A DNA stretch of 43,198 bases from an uncultured Prevotellaceae bacterium (GTDB taxonomy: Bacteria; Bacteroidota; Bacteroidia; Bacteroidales; Bacteroidaceae), in the NCBI GenBank assembly GCA_902776685.1, contig CACYRB010000009.1, positions 1 to 43,198 on the forward strand, read 5' to 3'. A program made the position numbers and the translations under genes. The notes under the pieces are model-generated. The model made no database searches, was not told the DNA's origin, and was given only the letters and a program-made list of their open reading frames with translations. Each line of letters starts with the position of its first letter. Position 1 is the first letter of the stretch. Positions 8,020 to 16,306 of this stretch are shown piece by piece.

Positions 8020-8754
8020 CTACAACTCTGGCTCGCTGTTCAGGTCGACGACCTCGGCGGCATCGTCGTGCGGGGCAACGGGCTCTTCGGCTGCGGGCAC
8101 GGTCGGCTCGGCCTCTTCGGTCACTACGACAGCCTCCTCGGCTGCATTCTGTTGGGCCAGCTCTTTTGCGGCGGCAGCCTTTTGCAACGGTCGCAGCACG
8201 CGGTAGATTTTGATGGCGTTCACCAGTTCGACCACACCATAGACCATCATCGCCCAGCCGATGACGAAGAGCGGGGCGGCAGCAATGGTCTGCGGACGCA
8301 CGATGGCCACGATGCCGAGGATGAGCAGCAGCGACGGCACTACCCACCAGAAGAAGCCTACGCGGCTATACTTCAGGATGGAGGCCAGACTGACAAACTG
8401 ACCGATGGCGCCAAGGATGAGCAAGGCCGACAGCACATAGACCAGTCCGTTGGCAAAGGTGTTGGGCATGAACGCAAGGATGGCGCCGAGGATGATGCTG
8501 CCGGCACCCACAATGGGGAACATGAGTTGTCGGCTGGCTACGACGGGACGGCCCTCGGCGTCGTAGACCTCGATGTCGGAAGCGCGACGGCGACCGACGA
8601 AGTAGACTGCGCACGAGACGATGCCCGAAAGGAAGAACAACACGCCAATGGCGATGGTCATCCATGTGACCATGTCGCTGCGATACTTAACCAGGAGCGC
8701 GCCGACGACAATGGCACACAGCGCGCGAATGAATGAGCTCTGAAGTTGTTTCAT
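8020..8754 (-). CDS. HdeD-like (DUF308) integral membrane protein
   Basis: A 244-residue protein with about six membrane segments in pairs (from about residues 10-60, 78-140 and 135-175). It has the DUF308/HdeD pattern of hydrophobic hairpins (LLVKYRSDMVTWMTIAIGVLFFLSGI; GSIILGAILAFMPNTF; LLLILGIVAIVRPQTI). A charged cytoplasmic tail rich in A and E (from about 190) follows. HdeD relatives are linked to acid or stress tolerance in other bacteria, but no biochemical role is established and none can be deduced here. The gene is monocistronic, with its own terminator and a -7 element very close to the ATG. Confidence 0.8.
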   Translation of the reverse strand: MKQLQSSFIRALCAIVVGALLVKYRSDMVTWMTIAIGVLFFLSGIVSCAVYFVGRRRASDIEVYDAEGRPVVASRQLMFPIVGAGSIILGAILAFMPNTFANGLVYVLSALLILGAIGQFVSLASILKYSRVGFFWWVVPSLLLILGIVAIVRPQTIAAAPLFVIGWAMMVYGVVELVNAIKIYRVLRPLQKAAAAKELAQQNAAEEAVVVTEEAEPTVPAAEEPVAPHDDAAEVVDLNSEPEL

Positions 8755-8758
8755 GCTG

Positions 8759-8766
8759 CAAAGATA
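8759..8766 (-). promoter_or_regulatory. -7 element TATCTTTG abutting the HdeD-like start codon
   Basis: The minus strand reads TATCTTTG ending 4 nt before ATG 8752-8754. If it is used, the transcript would start at or next to the start codon and be essentially leaderless. No good -33 TTTG is present at the expected distance. Confidence 0.5.
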
Positions 8767-8838
8767 CGAAAATTTCGATTAAGTGAGAGAAAAAGACAAA
8801 TTTATTTTGATTTTTCCGAACGAATATGAATGATGAAT

Positions 8839-8900
8839 AAAAAAGAATTATGATTACTTCACGTGCAGTCTTTTGACCGCGAGAAGTAATCATAATTCTT
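8839..8900 (-). terminator. Long hairpin terminator of the serine/arginine-repeat protein gene
   Basis: A perfect 18-bp stem, AAGAATTATGATTACTTC (8843-8860) and its complement (8883-8900). An inner 6-bp stem (GCGGTC/GACTGC) lies within the loop, and a T-run follows on the minus strand (8839-8844). It lies 33 nt after the stop of the gene ending at 8934. Confidence 0.8.
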
Positions 8901-8933
8901 AATTCTTATCGTTTAATTCTTAATTCACGTCAT

Positions 8934-10061
8934 TTACCGGCGACCACCGAAGTGGCTTGTGCCGCCACCGCCTGAACGGCCTGCGCTGCTACCCATGCTG
9001 CGCGAGGGACTGCTGATGCGACCTCCGCCGAAAGAGCTACCACTGCTGCGTGAGGGACTTACCGAGCGCGAGGGAGTTGAGATGCTGCGCGACGGGCTTA
9101 CCGAGCGCGAGGGGGTTGAGATGCTGCGTGAGGGACTTACCGAACGTGAGGGAGTGGTGACGCTACGCGACGGGCTGGTGCTGTGCGAGGGTGCTGATAC
9201 CGACGGACGGCGCGTGGTGGTCGTCGGGGTTGTGGTCGTTCCGGTGCTGCTGCCAGAGGTGCCTCCGAAGCGGCGACCGATGGTGCGGGGCGACGAGTTG
9301 ATGCGACCGTTGCTGCCTACGCTGGGTGCCGTGGTGCGGGTGCTGCTCTCGCGCATGCCCTGGTTGTCGCCCGAGCGACCGAAGCGGCTGTTGCCATTGC
9401 TGTTGCCAACGCTGCCACCATTGTTGCGATTGCCGAAGCCGCCACGATTGGTTCCGTTCACGTTATCGTTGTTGCGGTTGCGGTTGCCGAAGGTGCGGCC
9501 CTGGTTGTTGCTATTCGAGGGCAGCTTGCCGCCGCGTCCGTAGTCGCCACGGTCGAAGCCGTCGCGCATGCCGCCGCGATTGTTTCCGTGATGTGAGCCG
9601 AAGCTGCGTCCGTGATACCAAGAGCGTCCGCCATTGCTGTGCCAAGAGTGTCCGCCACGATAGACGTTGTAGAAGTAAGGACGTCCGAAGAAGAAGTAGT
9701 CGCGATGCGGGTAGCGGGCATAGATGCCGAAGTGCCAGTAGCCTGCACGCCAATAGAGGGGACGATAGAAATAGCTGGCGGCGAGATAGTTGCGATACTG
9801 CCAGTCGAGCAGGATGTAGCTGAGGTCGAGGTTGCGGCGCTCCCAGTAGATGCCATAGAGGTCGGCCTCGGTGTTGACTCCCATCAGGTAGTCGAGGTTG
9901 ATCTCGTAGGCGGCCTCATACTGGTCGTCGGTAAGATTCAACTCGTAGGCCATCTTGTCGGTCAGGAACAATGCCTGACGGCGAGCCTGCTCGTAACTCA
10001 TTGCTTGTGCCGAGACTGTCATCATGAACAGTGCTGCAAGGGCAAACATCATCTTTTTCAT
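8934..10061 (-). CDS. Exported protein with asparagine/glycine-rich and serine/arginine-repeat tail
   Basis: A 375-residue protein with a signal peptide (MKKMMFALAALFMMTVSAQA). An N-terminal segment (about 22-110) holds helical ARRQALFLTDKMAYELNLTDDQYEAAYEINLDY, then aromatic-rich WYR/FYRP stretches. From about residue 130 it is low-complexity: His/Gly/Arg/Asn-rich, then threonine-rich, then three tandem 13-residue units (S-[IV]-[ST]-TPSRSVSPSR), and a basic Gly/Arg end. The mature protein is strongly positive. Its role is unknown; a cell-surface protein that binds polyanions is one reading. It has its own promoter and terminator. The DNA repeats make copy-number change plausible. Confidence 0.75.
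   Translation of the reverse strand: MKKMMFALAALFMMTVSAQAMSYEQARRQALFLTDKMAYELNLTDDQYEAAYEINLDYLMGVNTEADLYGIYWERRNLDLSYILLDWQYRNYLAASYFYRPLYWRAGYWHFGIYARYPHRDYFFFGRPYFYNVYRGGHSWHSNGGRSWYHGRSFGSHHGNNRGGMRDGFDRGDYGRGGKLPSNSNNQGRTFGNRNRNNDNVNGTNRGGFGNRNNGGSVGNSNGNSRFGRSGDNQGMRESSTRTTAPSVGSNGRINSSPRTIGRRFGGTSGSSTGTTTTPTTTTRRPSVSAPSHSTSPSRSVTTPSRSVSPSRSISTPSRSVSPSRSISTPSRSVSPSRSSGSSFGGGRISSPSRSMGSSAGRSGGGGTSHFGGRR
9046..9162 (-). repeat. Three 39-bp tandem repeats inside the serine/arginine-repeat gene
   Basis: The 39-bp units begin at 9046, 9085 and 9124, with a partial fourth at 9163. Each encodes 13 residues (S-[IV]-[ST]-TPSRSVSPSR). Copies differ by a few synonymous changes. Confidence 0.85.
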
Positions 10062-10110
10062 AGTTGTATGGTTTTAAATTGTTATTATTCGATGTTATGA
10101 TTTCACGTTG

Positions 10111-10142
10111 CAAAGATACGATGCTTTTTTATGCCCCGCAAG
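10111..10142 (-). promoter_or_regulatory. Promoter of the serine/arginine-repeat protein gene
   Basis: The minus strand reads CTTG (10139-10142, one change from TTTG), 20 nt, then TATCTTTG (10111-10118). The leader is about 45 nt. Confidence 0.6.
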
Positions 10143-10190
10143 GGAAAAACCCTAAACCCTCGGGGGAAAATCCCTAAAAGTTGGGTTTCG

Positions 10191-10280
10191 GTTTTTAGTT
10201 ATCAGTTTTTAGTTATTAGCCTTAACCGTCAACTAAAAACCAAAAACCAAAAACTAAAACTAAAAACTGAAAACTAAAAA
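10191..10280. repeat. A/T-rich inverted and direct repeats (CTAAAAAC family)
   Basis: TTTTTAGTT-type units on the left face AACTAAAAAC-type units on the right around a short centre (about 10217-10230). This could fold into a long imperfect hairpin in the divergent region between two genes. Its function is unknown; it looks like slippage-generated simple sequence. Confidence 0.5.
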
Positions 10281-10350
10281 AACGAAAACCATATTGCTTA
10301 TGCAATAAAACAGGGGTTTGCGCGTTACATTATATATAATAACGCTGAAA

Positions 10351-11928
10351 ATGAAAAAATTCTTGATTCTGCTTGGCATGACTCTTGCAAACTTACAGGT
10401 GTCAGCTCAAGCATGGACCGACGACGTCGACCCCGACAAGGCCGACCTGAGCCGCGATTTAGGCTACAAGGTGGAGATGCAAGGGTCGTTCTCGAACAAC
10501 AAGACTCCGCTATGGCTCAACGCCAACAAGTTCGGACTGAGCTCGCTCGAAAGCAACAACGGCTACCTGCGTGCCGCCATCATCCGCCCGCTCTCGGCCG
10601 ACTCGACTCGTCGGTGGGGCATCGGCTATGGGGTGGACCTCGTGGCTCCCCTTCACTACACCAGTAAGGCCATTGTGCAGCAGGCGTTTGTTGAAGCCCG
10701 ATGGCTACATGGCACGCTGTCGGTGGGCAGCAAGGAATATCCGATGGAACTCAGAAACAACCGTCTCAGCAGCGGTGCACAGACGCTCGGCATCAACAGC
10801 CGTCCTGTGCCGCAGGTGAGACTGGCGCTGACCGACTACTGGACTGTGCCCATACTGGGGCGATGGTTCCAGCTGAAAGGACATATCGCCTACGGTAAGC
10901 TGACCGACGACAACTGGCAGACCGACTTCACTCAGCGTAAATCGAAATTCAGCGAGAAGCAACTCTATCACAGCAAAGCGGGCTATCTGCGCATAGGAAA
11001 AGACGAAGACTACTATCCGTTGTCGCTTGAACTGGGACTGGAGATGGCTGCCATCTACGGAGGCAACTCGTATGCCGTCAATGCCGACGGCACACTGACC
11101 ACCATCACGAACGAGGGCGGACTGAAAGGCGCATGGCACGCCTTCATGCCCGGCGGTGCCGAATCGACCGAGACCACCTACCAGAACGTTTCGGGCAACC
11201 AGCTCGGCTCGTGGCTCATGCGTATCAACTACAACAAAGACACATGGAGGCTGCGACTCTATGCCGACAAATATTTTGAAGACCACTCGGGCATGCTGCT
11301 CGTCGACTACAACGGCTATACGACCGGCGAAGGATGGGCAACCGGCGTAAAACGTAAATACTTCCTCTACGACCTGAAAGACTGGCAGCTTGGTATGGAG
11401 CTCAACCTGAAATATGGCAGCTGGCTGCGCGACATCGTCGTCGAATACATGTACACCAAATATCAGAGCGGCCCCATCTATCACGACCACACCAAGACCA
11501 TTGCCGACCACATCGGTGGTAACGACAACTTCTACAACCACTACATCTCCAACGGATGGCAGCACTGGGGACAGGTCATCGGAAACCCACTCTTCCAATC
11601 GCCAATCTACAACGAAGACGGCAGCATCGAAGTGAAAGACAACCGCTTCATGGCTTTCCACGCAGGCATCTCAGGCAGGCCGACCGAAAACCTGCAATAT
11701 CGTCTGCTCGGCACCTATCAGGAAGGTCTGGGAACATACTCCAACCCCTATACCAAGAAACACCACAACGTCAGCTTCATGCTTGAAGCCGACTACACCC
11801 TACCCCACAACTGGAACATCAAAGGAGCCTACGGCATGGACTTCGGACATATTCTCGGCCATAACGCCGGAGGACAGATTACCATATCGAAAACAGGATT
11901 ACTGACAAAGAAAGGAAAGAAGAAATGA
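10351..11928 (+). CDS. wzi: Capsule assembly Wzi-family outer-membrane protein
   Basis: A 525-residue exported protein starting at ATG 10351 (MKKFLILLGMTLANLQVSAQ, signal peptide). The first usable codon upstream is TTG 10318, which adds only a non-hydrophobic extension. The body has the alternating hydrophobic/aromatic pattern of an outer-membrane beta-barrel. It has typical Wzi-family stretches such as NNKTPLWLNANKFGLSSLESNNGYLRAAI and a repeated YxLxLELGLE/W-x-LGMELNLKYG strand pattern. In other bacteria Wzi helps anchor group-1-type capsule to the outer membrane. It overlaps the downstream lipoprotein gene by 4 nt and opens the polysaccharide locus on the plus strand. Confidence 0.85.
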   Translation: MKKFLILLGMTLANLQVSAQAWTDDVDPDKADLSRDLGYKVEMQGSFSNNKTPLWLNANKFGLSSLESNNGYLRAAIIRPLSADSTRRWGIGYGVDLVAPLHYTSKAIVQQAFVEARWLHGTLSVGSKEYPMELRNNRLSSGAQTLGINSRPVPQVRLALTDYWTVPILGRWFQLKGHIAYGKLTDDNWQTDFTQRKSKFSEKQLYHSKAGYLRIGKDEDYYPLSLELGLEMAAIYGGNSYAVNADGTLTTITNEGGLKGAWHAFMPGGAESTETTYQNVSGNQLGSWLMRINYNKDTWRLRLYADKYFEDHSGMLLVDYNGYTTGEGWATGVKRKYFLYDLKDWQLGMELNLKYGSWLRDIVVEYMYTKYQSGPIYHDHTKTIADHIGGNDNFYNHYISNGWQHWGQVIGNPLFQSPIYNEDGSIEVKDNRFMAFHAGISGRPTENLQYRLLGTYQEGLGTYSNPYTKKHHNVSFMLEADYTLPHNWNIKGAYGMDFGHILGHNAGGQITISKTGLLTKKGKKK

Positions 11929-12368
11929 AAAAAATCATCATAGCAGCCACCGTCGTCTTCACCGCCATGCTGGCCATGACCTCGTGCGAACTGGAAGGCT
12001 CGAACAACGGAGAGCTTGACGGCTATTGGCACATCGAACGCATCGACACACTGGCAACCGGCGGGGTTGCCGACTACTCGCAAGACTTGTTTTTCTGGGC
12101 TTTTCAGGGAAAATTGTTAAGCCTGAGTTGCAGAAACCACAATGCTACAGACTGCCTGACGCGCTTTAACAAGACGGGAGGCACGCTCACCATTAACGAG
12201 CCATTCAGATACGACCGTATGGGAGGCGACGAACCTCTCGAAACGCCAGAGCTCTTACAGCCGTATGGCATCAATAAGACGGAGGAAAGTTTTGCCATCG
12301 AGTCGTTGAGCGGCTCGAAAATGATTCTCAAGTCCGAAACGTTAAGAATAAGTTTCAAGAAACTGTAA
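11925..12368 (+). CDS. Lipocalin-like lipoprotein coupled to Wzi
   Basis: A 147-residue lipoprotein with signal peptide and lipobox AMTSC (cysteine at about residue 21). The mature part begins LDGYWHIERID and continues in short beta strands (MILKSETLRISFKKL at the end), like the lipocalin-like small lipoproteins of Bacteroidetes. It starts within the wzi stop (ATGA overlap), so it is translationally coupled. A role with Wzi at the outer membrane is inferred from this alone. Confidence 0.75.
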   Translation: MKKIIIAATVVFTAMLAMTSCELEGSNNGELDGYWHIERIDTLATGGVADYSQDLFFWAFQGKLLSLSCRNHNATDCLTRFNKTGGTLTINEPFRYDRMGGDEPLETPELLQPYGINKTEESFAIESLSGSKMILKSETLRISFKKL

Positions 12369-12387
12369 CCTTTTCACTTCGCCCTAT

Positions 12388-13482
12388 TCACTTTTCACCC
12401 GCAAAGCGTATAAACCGATTTACCACCAAATGGAACAGCGTATAGAGCAGAACGTCAATTAATGCGATATACGTAATACGGATATAATCGGCCAGTAGAT
12501 AGTTGAACGCAACGAAAAACAAAGCCAGGACAATAATCACATTCAGAGCCCCACGCTGCGAAAGTCCGGCACGCATCAGCTTATGGTGAACATGATTCTT
12601 ATCGGCATGGAACAAAGGCTTGCGAAGTTTTAACCGCTTGAAGATAACACGTACAACATCGAATACCGGAACAACCAGCAACGTGTAGCTCAACAGCAGA
12701 CAGTCTTTCCGATAGGGCATCACATTGGGATTGTCCATCGAATACTTCACCAGCAAGAATGCCAGAATAAATCCTAAAGACAGACTGCCCGAGTCGCCCA
12801 TAAAAATCTTCCTATTCTTTTCTGCCTTTCCCCAGATGTTGAAATACAGATAAGAAACCAGCACCCCCATCAATCCGGCTATCATGATACAGTAGACCCA
12901 CAGGCCCTCTTTGGCAAAGCAATAGAGAAATCCGCCAAAGGCTATCAGCGAGAGGCTGCCCGCCAACCCGTCGATGCCGTCGATGAGGTTGATGGCATTG
13001 TCGATGAAGACAAAGATAAACACCGTGAGCAACACTCCTACCCAATATGGCAATTCGTGAATACCCATGAAGCCATAGAGATTGTTGATGTAAAGGCCGG
13101 AAAGCGGAATTAACGATGCCGCGACAATCTGAACGATGAACTTTGTACGCGGCGAAACCGACACGATGTCGTCAACCAGTCCGACGCCGTAGATGAGCAA
13201 AAGGCTGATGCAGAACATACAGGTCCACACGCCAATGACAATCTGCTCTTTTCCCGTCACCCGGTCAAAAACCGACAGGGCAATGATAAAAGCCAGCAAA
13301 GAACTGGGCAAAAAGCAAATGCCCCCAAGCCGGGGAACCGGATTGTGGTGTTCCTTACGCGAATTGGGTATATCGTAGAGATTATTCCTCTGGCAGAAAT
13401 TCATGATGAGCGGAATGAAGATAAACCCACACACACAACTCACCACAAATGCACCCAGCATGAAAAATAAAGCCGAATTCAT
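12388..13482 (-). CDS. wecA: MraY/WecA-like UDP-sugar:undecaprenyl-phosphate sugar-1-phosphate transferase
   Basis: A 364-residue polytopic protein (about 10-11 membrane segments) of the glycosyltransferase 4 family. It has LVDD in the first cytoplasmic loop (about residue 104), NAINLIDGIDGLAG (the Mg/nucleotide-sugar loop, about 162), FMGDSGSLSLG (about 230) and the WecA-type HADKNHVHHKLMRAGLSQ histidine loop (about 298). It attaches a UDP-HexNAc-1-phosphate to undecaprenyl phosphate, starting a lipid-linked glycan. It is convergent with the Wzi/lipoprotein pair (19-nt gap) and divergent from the DUF4838 gene. The exact sugar is not readable. Confidence 0.9.
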   Translation of the reverse strand: MNSALFFMLGAFVVSCVCGFIFIPLIMNFCQRNNLYDIPNSRKEHHNPVPRLGGICFLPSSLLAFIIALSVFDRVTGKEQIVIGVWTCMFCISLLLIYGVGLVDDIVSVSPRTKFIVQIVAASLIPLSGLYINNLYGFMGIHELPYWVGVLLTVFIFVFIDNAINLIDGIDGLAGSLSLIAFGGFLYCFAKEGLWVYCIMIAGLMGVLVSYLYFNIWGKAEKNRKIFMGDSGSLSLGFILAFLLVKYSMDNPNVMPYRKDCLLLSYTLLVVPVFDVVRVIFKRLKLRKPLFHADKNHVHHKLMRAGLSQRGALNVIIVLALFFVAFNYLLADYIRITYIALIDVLLYTLFHLVVNRFIRFAGEK

Positions 13483-13545
13483 ATTGCAAGCGTTTTTATT
13501 TATAACACTTTTTAATTTGAATTATTGTATTATATACCATTTTTT

Positions 13546-13576
13546 TTTGCAACGTTCTTTTTTTTATGTACTTTTG
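13546..13576 (+). promoter_or_regulatory. Promoter of the DUF4838 gene
   Basis: TTTG (13546-13549), 19 nt, then TACTTTTG (13569-13576) match the Bacteroidetes consensus. The leader before ATG 13607 is about 25 nt. Confidence 0.7.
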
Positions 13577-13606
13577 TATTAAGTTTAAAAAATATAATAA
13601 TAAATC

Positions 13607-15358
13607 ATGACAAAATTTAGTTCCCTTTCAAATTCACTATATTTGTATATTACCATTGTGGTTCTTTCACTATCTTCAAAGGCCCACTCTGCAGAATTGT
13701 TCAACAATGGCCAAACGACCTATGACATCGTTCTGTCAACCGACGCAAGCCTTTCTGAAAAGACATCTGCCGAAGAACTAAAAGATATCCTATACAAAAT
13801 CAGTGGCGCCACTTTTCCGATTTCATCGACCACCCAGAAAAAGCCACATCATATATTCATTGGAATTAACGATATTGTACGAAGCATGTCAAACGACATT
13901 GTATTGCCCTCTAATGACGAAAGTTTCACTTACCGCACAATAGGGGAAAATCTATATATCTATGGTGGTCGGCAGCGGGGAACCATGTATGGCGTCTATG
14001 CTTTTTTGGAACAACAATTAGGCGTCCACTGGTACACAGCCAATTACACCCATATTCCAAAATTGGGGAAGTGGGACCTCCCCACACAATTGTATCGCCA
14101 AGAATCACCAGCCATTCCAAGGCGGCAGGTGTATTATCATGACAGTTCTAACCCTGCATGGAAAGCACATAACATGGAGAATACAGGCTATTATGTAAAC
14201 GAAGACAACAAATATGGAGGAGGTGAACCTGCTATATGGGGAAACCATACCATGCACAAGCTGCTCCCTCCCAAAAAATATTTCAAATCTCACCCAGAAT
14301 ATTATAGTCTGTACAAAGGGAAACGTACTGAAAACGGACAACTTTGCTTAAGCAACAAGAATGTACTTCACGAAGTGGCAAAGAATCTGTTAGACAGCAT
14401 CGGTCGTCATCCTCGTTTCTGGGCATACTGCATTGGCCAGAACGACAACAGCTATGCATGTGAGTGTAATAGTTGCAAGCAGTTAGAATTACAATATGGA
14501 GGGAAATCCGGCATACTGATTTGGTTTGTAAACCAAATAGCAGACAATGTAAAACAAAAATATCCTGAAAAATATGTAGCAACATTTGCTTATCAATATA
14601 CACAAAAGCCGCCAAAAAATATTAAGCCACACGACAATGTGATTATCAGACTTTCAACTATTGCAAATTGTTTCTCTCATCCCATTGAGAAATGTCAAGA
14701 GAATGCAATATTTCAAAATGACTATTTAGAATGGAGCAAGTTAACTCAGAATATACTCATCTGGGATTATACCACTGGCTTCTTCCAATTTTTAGCACCA
14801 TTTCCTAATTTTGAGGCCATGGGACCTAATATTGACTTTTTCTCGCAGCATGGAGTCCTTGGTATTTTAGAAGAAGGACAATACCTAAACTCAGGCGGCG
14901 AATTTGGAGAACTGAAAGCATGGCTACTATGTAAATTGCTGTGGAATCCGAAACAAGATGTCGATTCGCTTGCACAAATTTTCATCCACGATTTTTATGG
15001 TAAAGCAAATGAAGAGATTTTTAAATACTACAAATTATGCAAATCTTTAGTCATTGACAATAGCCATATCAAGTTCAAATATTTCGAAAACGACCCTATT
15101 CTTACAAATACCTTTATCAAGAAAGCAAAGAAAATGCTGAATCGTGCAGAATTACAAGCGAAAGATAATACCACAATAATGCATAGAGTCCAACGAGTGA
15201 GTGCACAAATAGCATGGCTCGAAGTAGCACGCAATCGGACTCAGGCCATAGCCAACGGCAACTATAAAAAACTAATTGACTTTTTAAAGCGGGAGAAGAC
15301 CCACGTCAAGGAAACTATGTCGTCTGAACAATATCTGCAACGAGAAGGGGCTACATGA
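13607..15358 (+). CDS. Exported DUF4838-family protein (glycoside-hydrolase-like)
   Basis: A 583-residue protein with an N-terminal signal peptide (to about residue 29, KAHSA). An alpha-glucuronidase-N-like domain follows (DIVLSTDASLSEKTSAEELKDILYKISGATFPI...GGRQRGTMYGVYAFLEQQLGVHWY, about 40-140). Then comes the DUF4838 core: WGNHTMHKLLPPKKYFKSHPEYYSLYKGKR, GQLCLSN, GQNDNSYACECNSC, AYQYTQKPPKNIKP, LIWDYTTGFFQFLAPFPNF, GPNIDFF and LEEGQYLNSGGEFGELKAWLL. The fold relates to glycoside hydrolases, but its substrate is not established. Its place inside the polysaccharide locus suggests it trims or processes the exported glycan. A C-terminal helical part carries no obvious motif. Confidence 0.85.
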   Translation: MTKFSSLSNSLYLYITIVVLSLSSKAHSAELFNNGQTTYDIVLSTDASLSEKTSAEELKDILYKISGATFPISSTTQKKPHHIFIGINDIVRSMSNDIVLPSNDESFTYRTIGENLYIYGGRQRGTMYGVYAFLEQQLGVHWYTANYTHIPKLGKWDLPTQLYRQESPAIPRRQVYYHDSSNPAWKAHNMENTGYYVNEDNKYGGGEPAIWGNHTMHKLLPPKKYFKSHPEYYSLYKGKRTENGQLCLSNKNVLHEVAKNLLDSIGRHPRFWAYCIGQNDNSYACECNSCKQLELQYGGKSGILIWFVNQIADNVKQKYPEKYVATFAYQYTQKPPKNIKPHDNVIIRLSTIANCFSHPIEKCQENAIFQNDYLEWSKLTQNILIWDYTTGFFQFLAPFPNFEAMGPNIDFFSQHGVLGILEEGQYLNSGGEFGELKAWLLCKLLWNPKQDVDSLAQIFIHDFYGKANEEIFKYYKLCKSLVIDNSHIKFKYFENDPILTNTFIKKAKKMLNRAELQAKDNTTIMHRVQRVSAQIAWLEVARNRTQAIANGNYKKLIDFLKREKTHVKETMSSEQYLQREGAT

Positions 15359-15480
15359 CTGACCACTTGTGCTGTCATCTTCACTATATGCATACTGACA
15401 TTACTGTTGACAAGGAAAAAAAAGAGATAAGGACACCTCTCTACACATTTTCAACCTTTCAACTTTTCAACCTTTCCCCC

Positions 15481-15543
15481 GTCCTCTCTATGGAAAACTC
15501 CAGTCCTCCCTATGGAAAACTGCAGTCCTCCCTATGAAGTACT
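15481..15543. repeat. 22-bp direct repeats between convergent genes (array 3)
   Basis: Units of the form AGTCCTCCCTATGGAAAACT+2 nt recur with exact 22-bp period over about two and a half copies. Short palindromes at the junctions, ACTCCAGT (centre 15500.5) and ACTGCAGT (15522.5), are 22 bp apart, with AGTACT near 15540. The region lies between the DUF4838 and acyltransferase stops. The shared period links it to arrays 1 and 2, though the palindromes are much shorter. Confidence 0.65.
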
Positions 15544-15610
15544 GACCCAAACGATAAACTACTATTTTATCTTTATCATGCTATTGTTAACTAAAATCAG
15601 CCCTATCAAT

Positions 15611-16306
15611 TTAGTATAAACGGCAGGAATCTTTACTTTTAAAAACGTAGTGAAGTTCTTCGGGCCTTTGGTTTACTTCTTTTGCCGGAATTCCGGCCAC
15701 AACACTGTAGGGAGCTACATCCTTGGTTATTACCGCACTTGCACAACAAACCGCTCCTTCGCCGATGGTTACACCAGGAAGCACTACGACATTACTTCCA
15801 AGCCATACGCGATTTCCGATATAGACACTTTTCTTTCCCCCCTTGGTCAAGCCAAAATACGGGTCTCGATGGTCATGTTGTTCAGTATATATTGACACAT
15901 TAGACGAAAGATTTACATTTTCACCCATGGTTATCCCATTACGTGCATCAAGAATAGCATGATCCCCGATTATAGTACCTTGACCTAAGCGCAGAAGCCA
16001 CGGCCGTCGTATTTCCGTATCAAAATGAAATACAACATTATTGTCTGCCTTGACTCCAAGTCCTCGATAAACAAGTTTTCTCAAATGACACGAAGGGATA
16101 TGACCTACTTGGAAAATCATATAACGCTCCCATCCTCCACGCATAAACTTCTCAAGGAGCCAATAAGGAAGAGCCAGCACCTTATAAAAGTTACTTTGTG
16201 CTGACTTATATTTTCCATAAGCAGCCTGAAAAGGAAAGACAAACGCAATTACTATCCATTTAAAGCATATAAGGACAAGAATGGCTATAATCAATACGTT
16301 ATTCAT
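15611..16306 (-). CDS. Left-handed beta-helix (hexapeptide) acyltransferase
   Basis: A 231-residue protein with an N-terminal membrane segment (about 3-24). The C-terminal left-handed beta-helix domain has hexapeptide repeats (TIIGDHAILDARNGITMGENVNLSSNVSIYT, VYIGNRVWLGSNVVVLPGVTIGEGAVCCASAVITKDVAPYSVVAGIPAKEV). The active-site histidine is expected in the HDHRDP loop (about 140). Likely O-acetylation, or another acylation, of a sugar in the repeat unit. The start overlaps the wzx stop by 4 nt. It is the last gene of the minus-strand wzx operon. Confidence 0.85.
   Translation of the reverse strand: MNNVLIIAILVLICFKWIVIAFVFPFQAAYGKYKSAQSNFYKVLALPYWLLEKFMRGGWERYMIFQVGHIPSCHLRKLVYRGLGVKADNNVVFHFDTEIRRPWLLRLGQGTIIGDHAILDARNGITMGENVNLSSNVSIYTEQHDHRDPYFGLTKGGKKSVYIGNRVWLGSNVVVLPGVTIGEGAVCCASAVITKDVAPYSVVAGIPAKEVNQRPEELHYVFKSKDSCRLY

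Noticed and set aside
10705-11661. 318-codon minus-strand frame antisense to wzi
   Set aside because: Shadow; the Wzi reading has a signal peptide and family features.
15355-15537. 60-codon plus-strand frame overlapping the DUF4838 stop (ATGA)
   Set aside because: The overlap looks like coupling, but the frame runs into the 22-bp repeats and encodes no plausible domain or signal.
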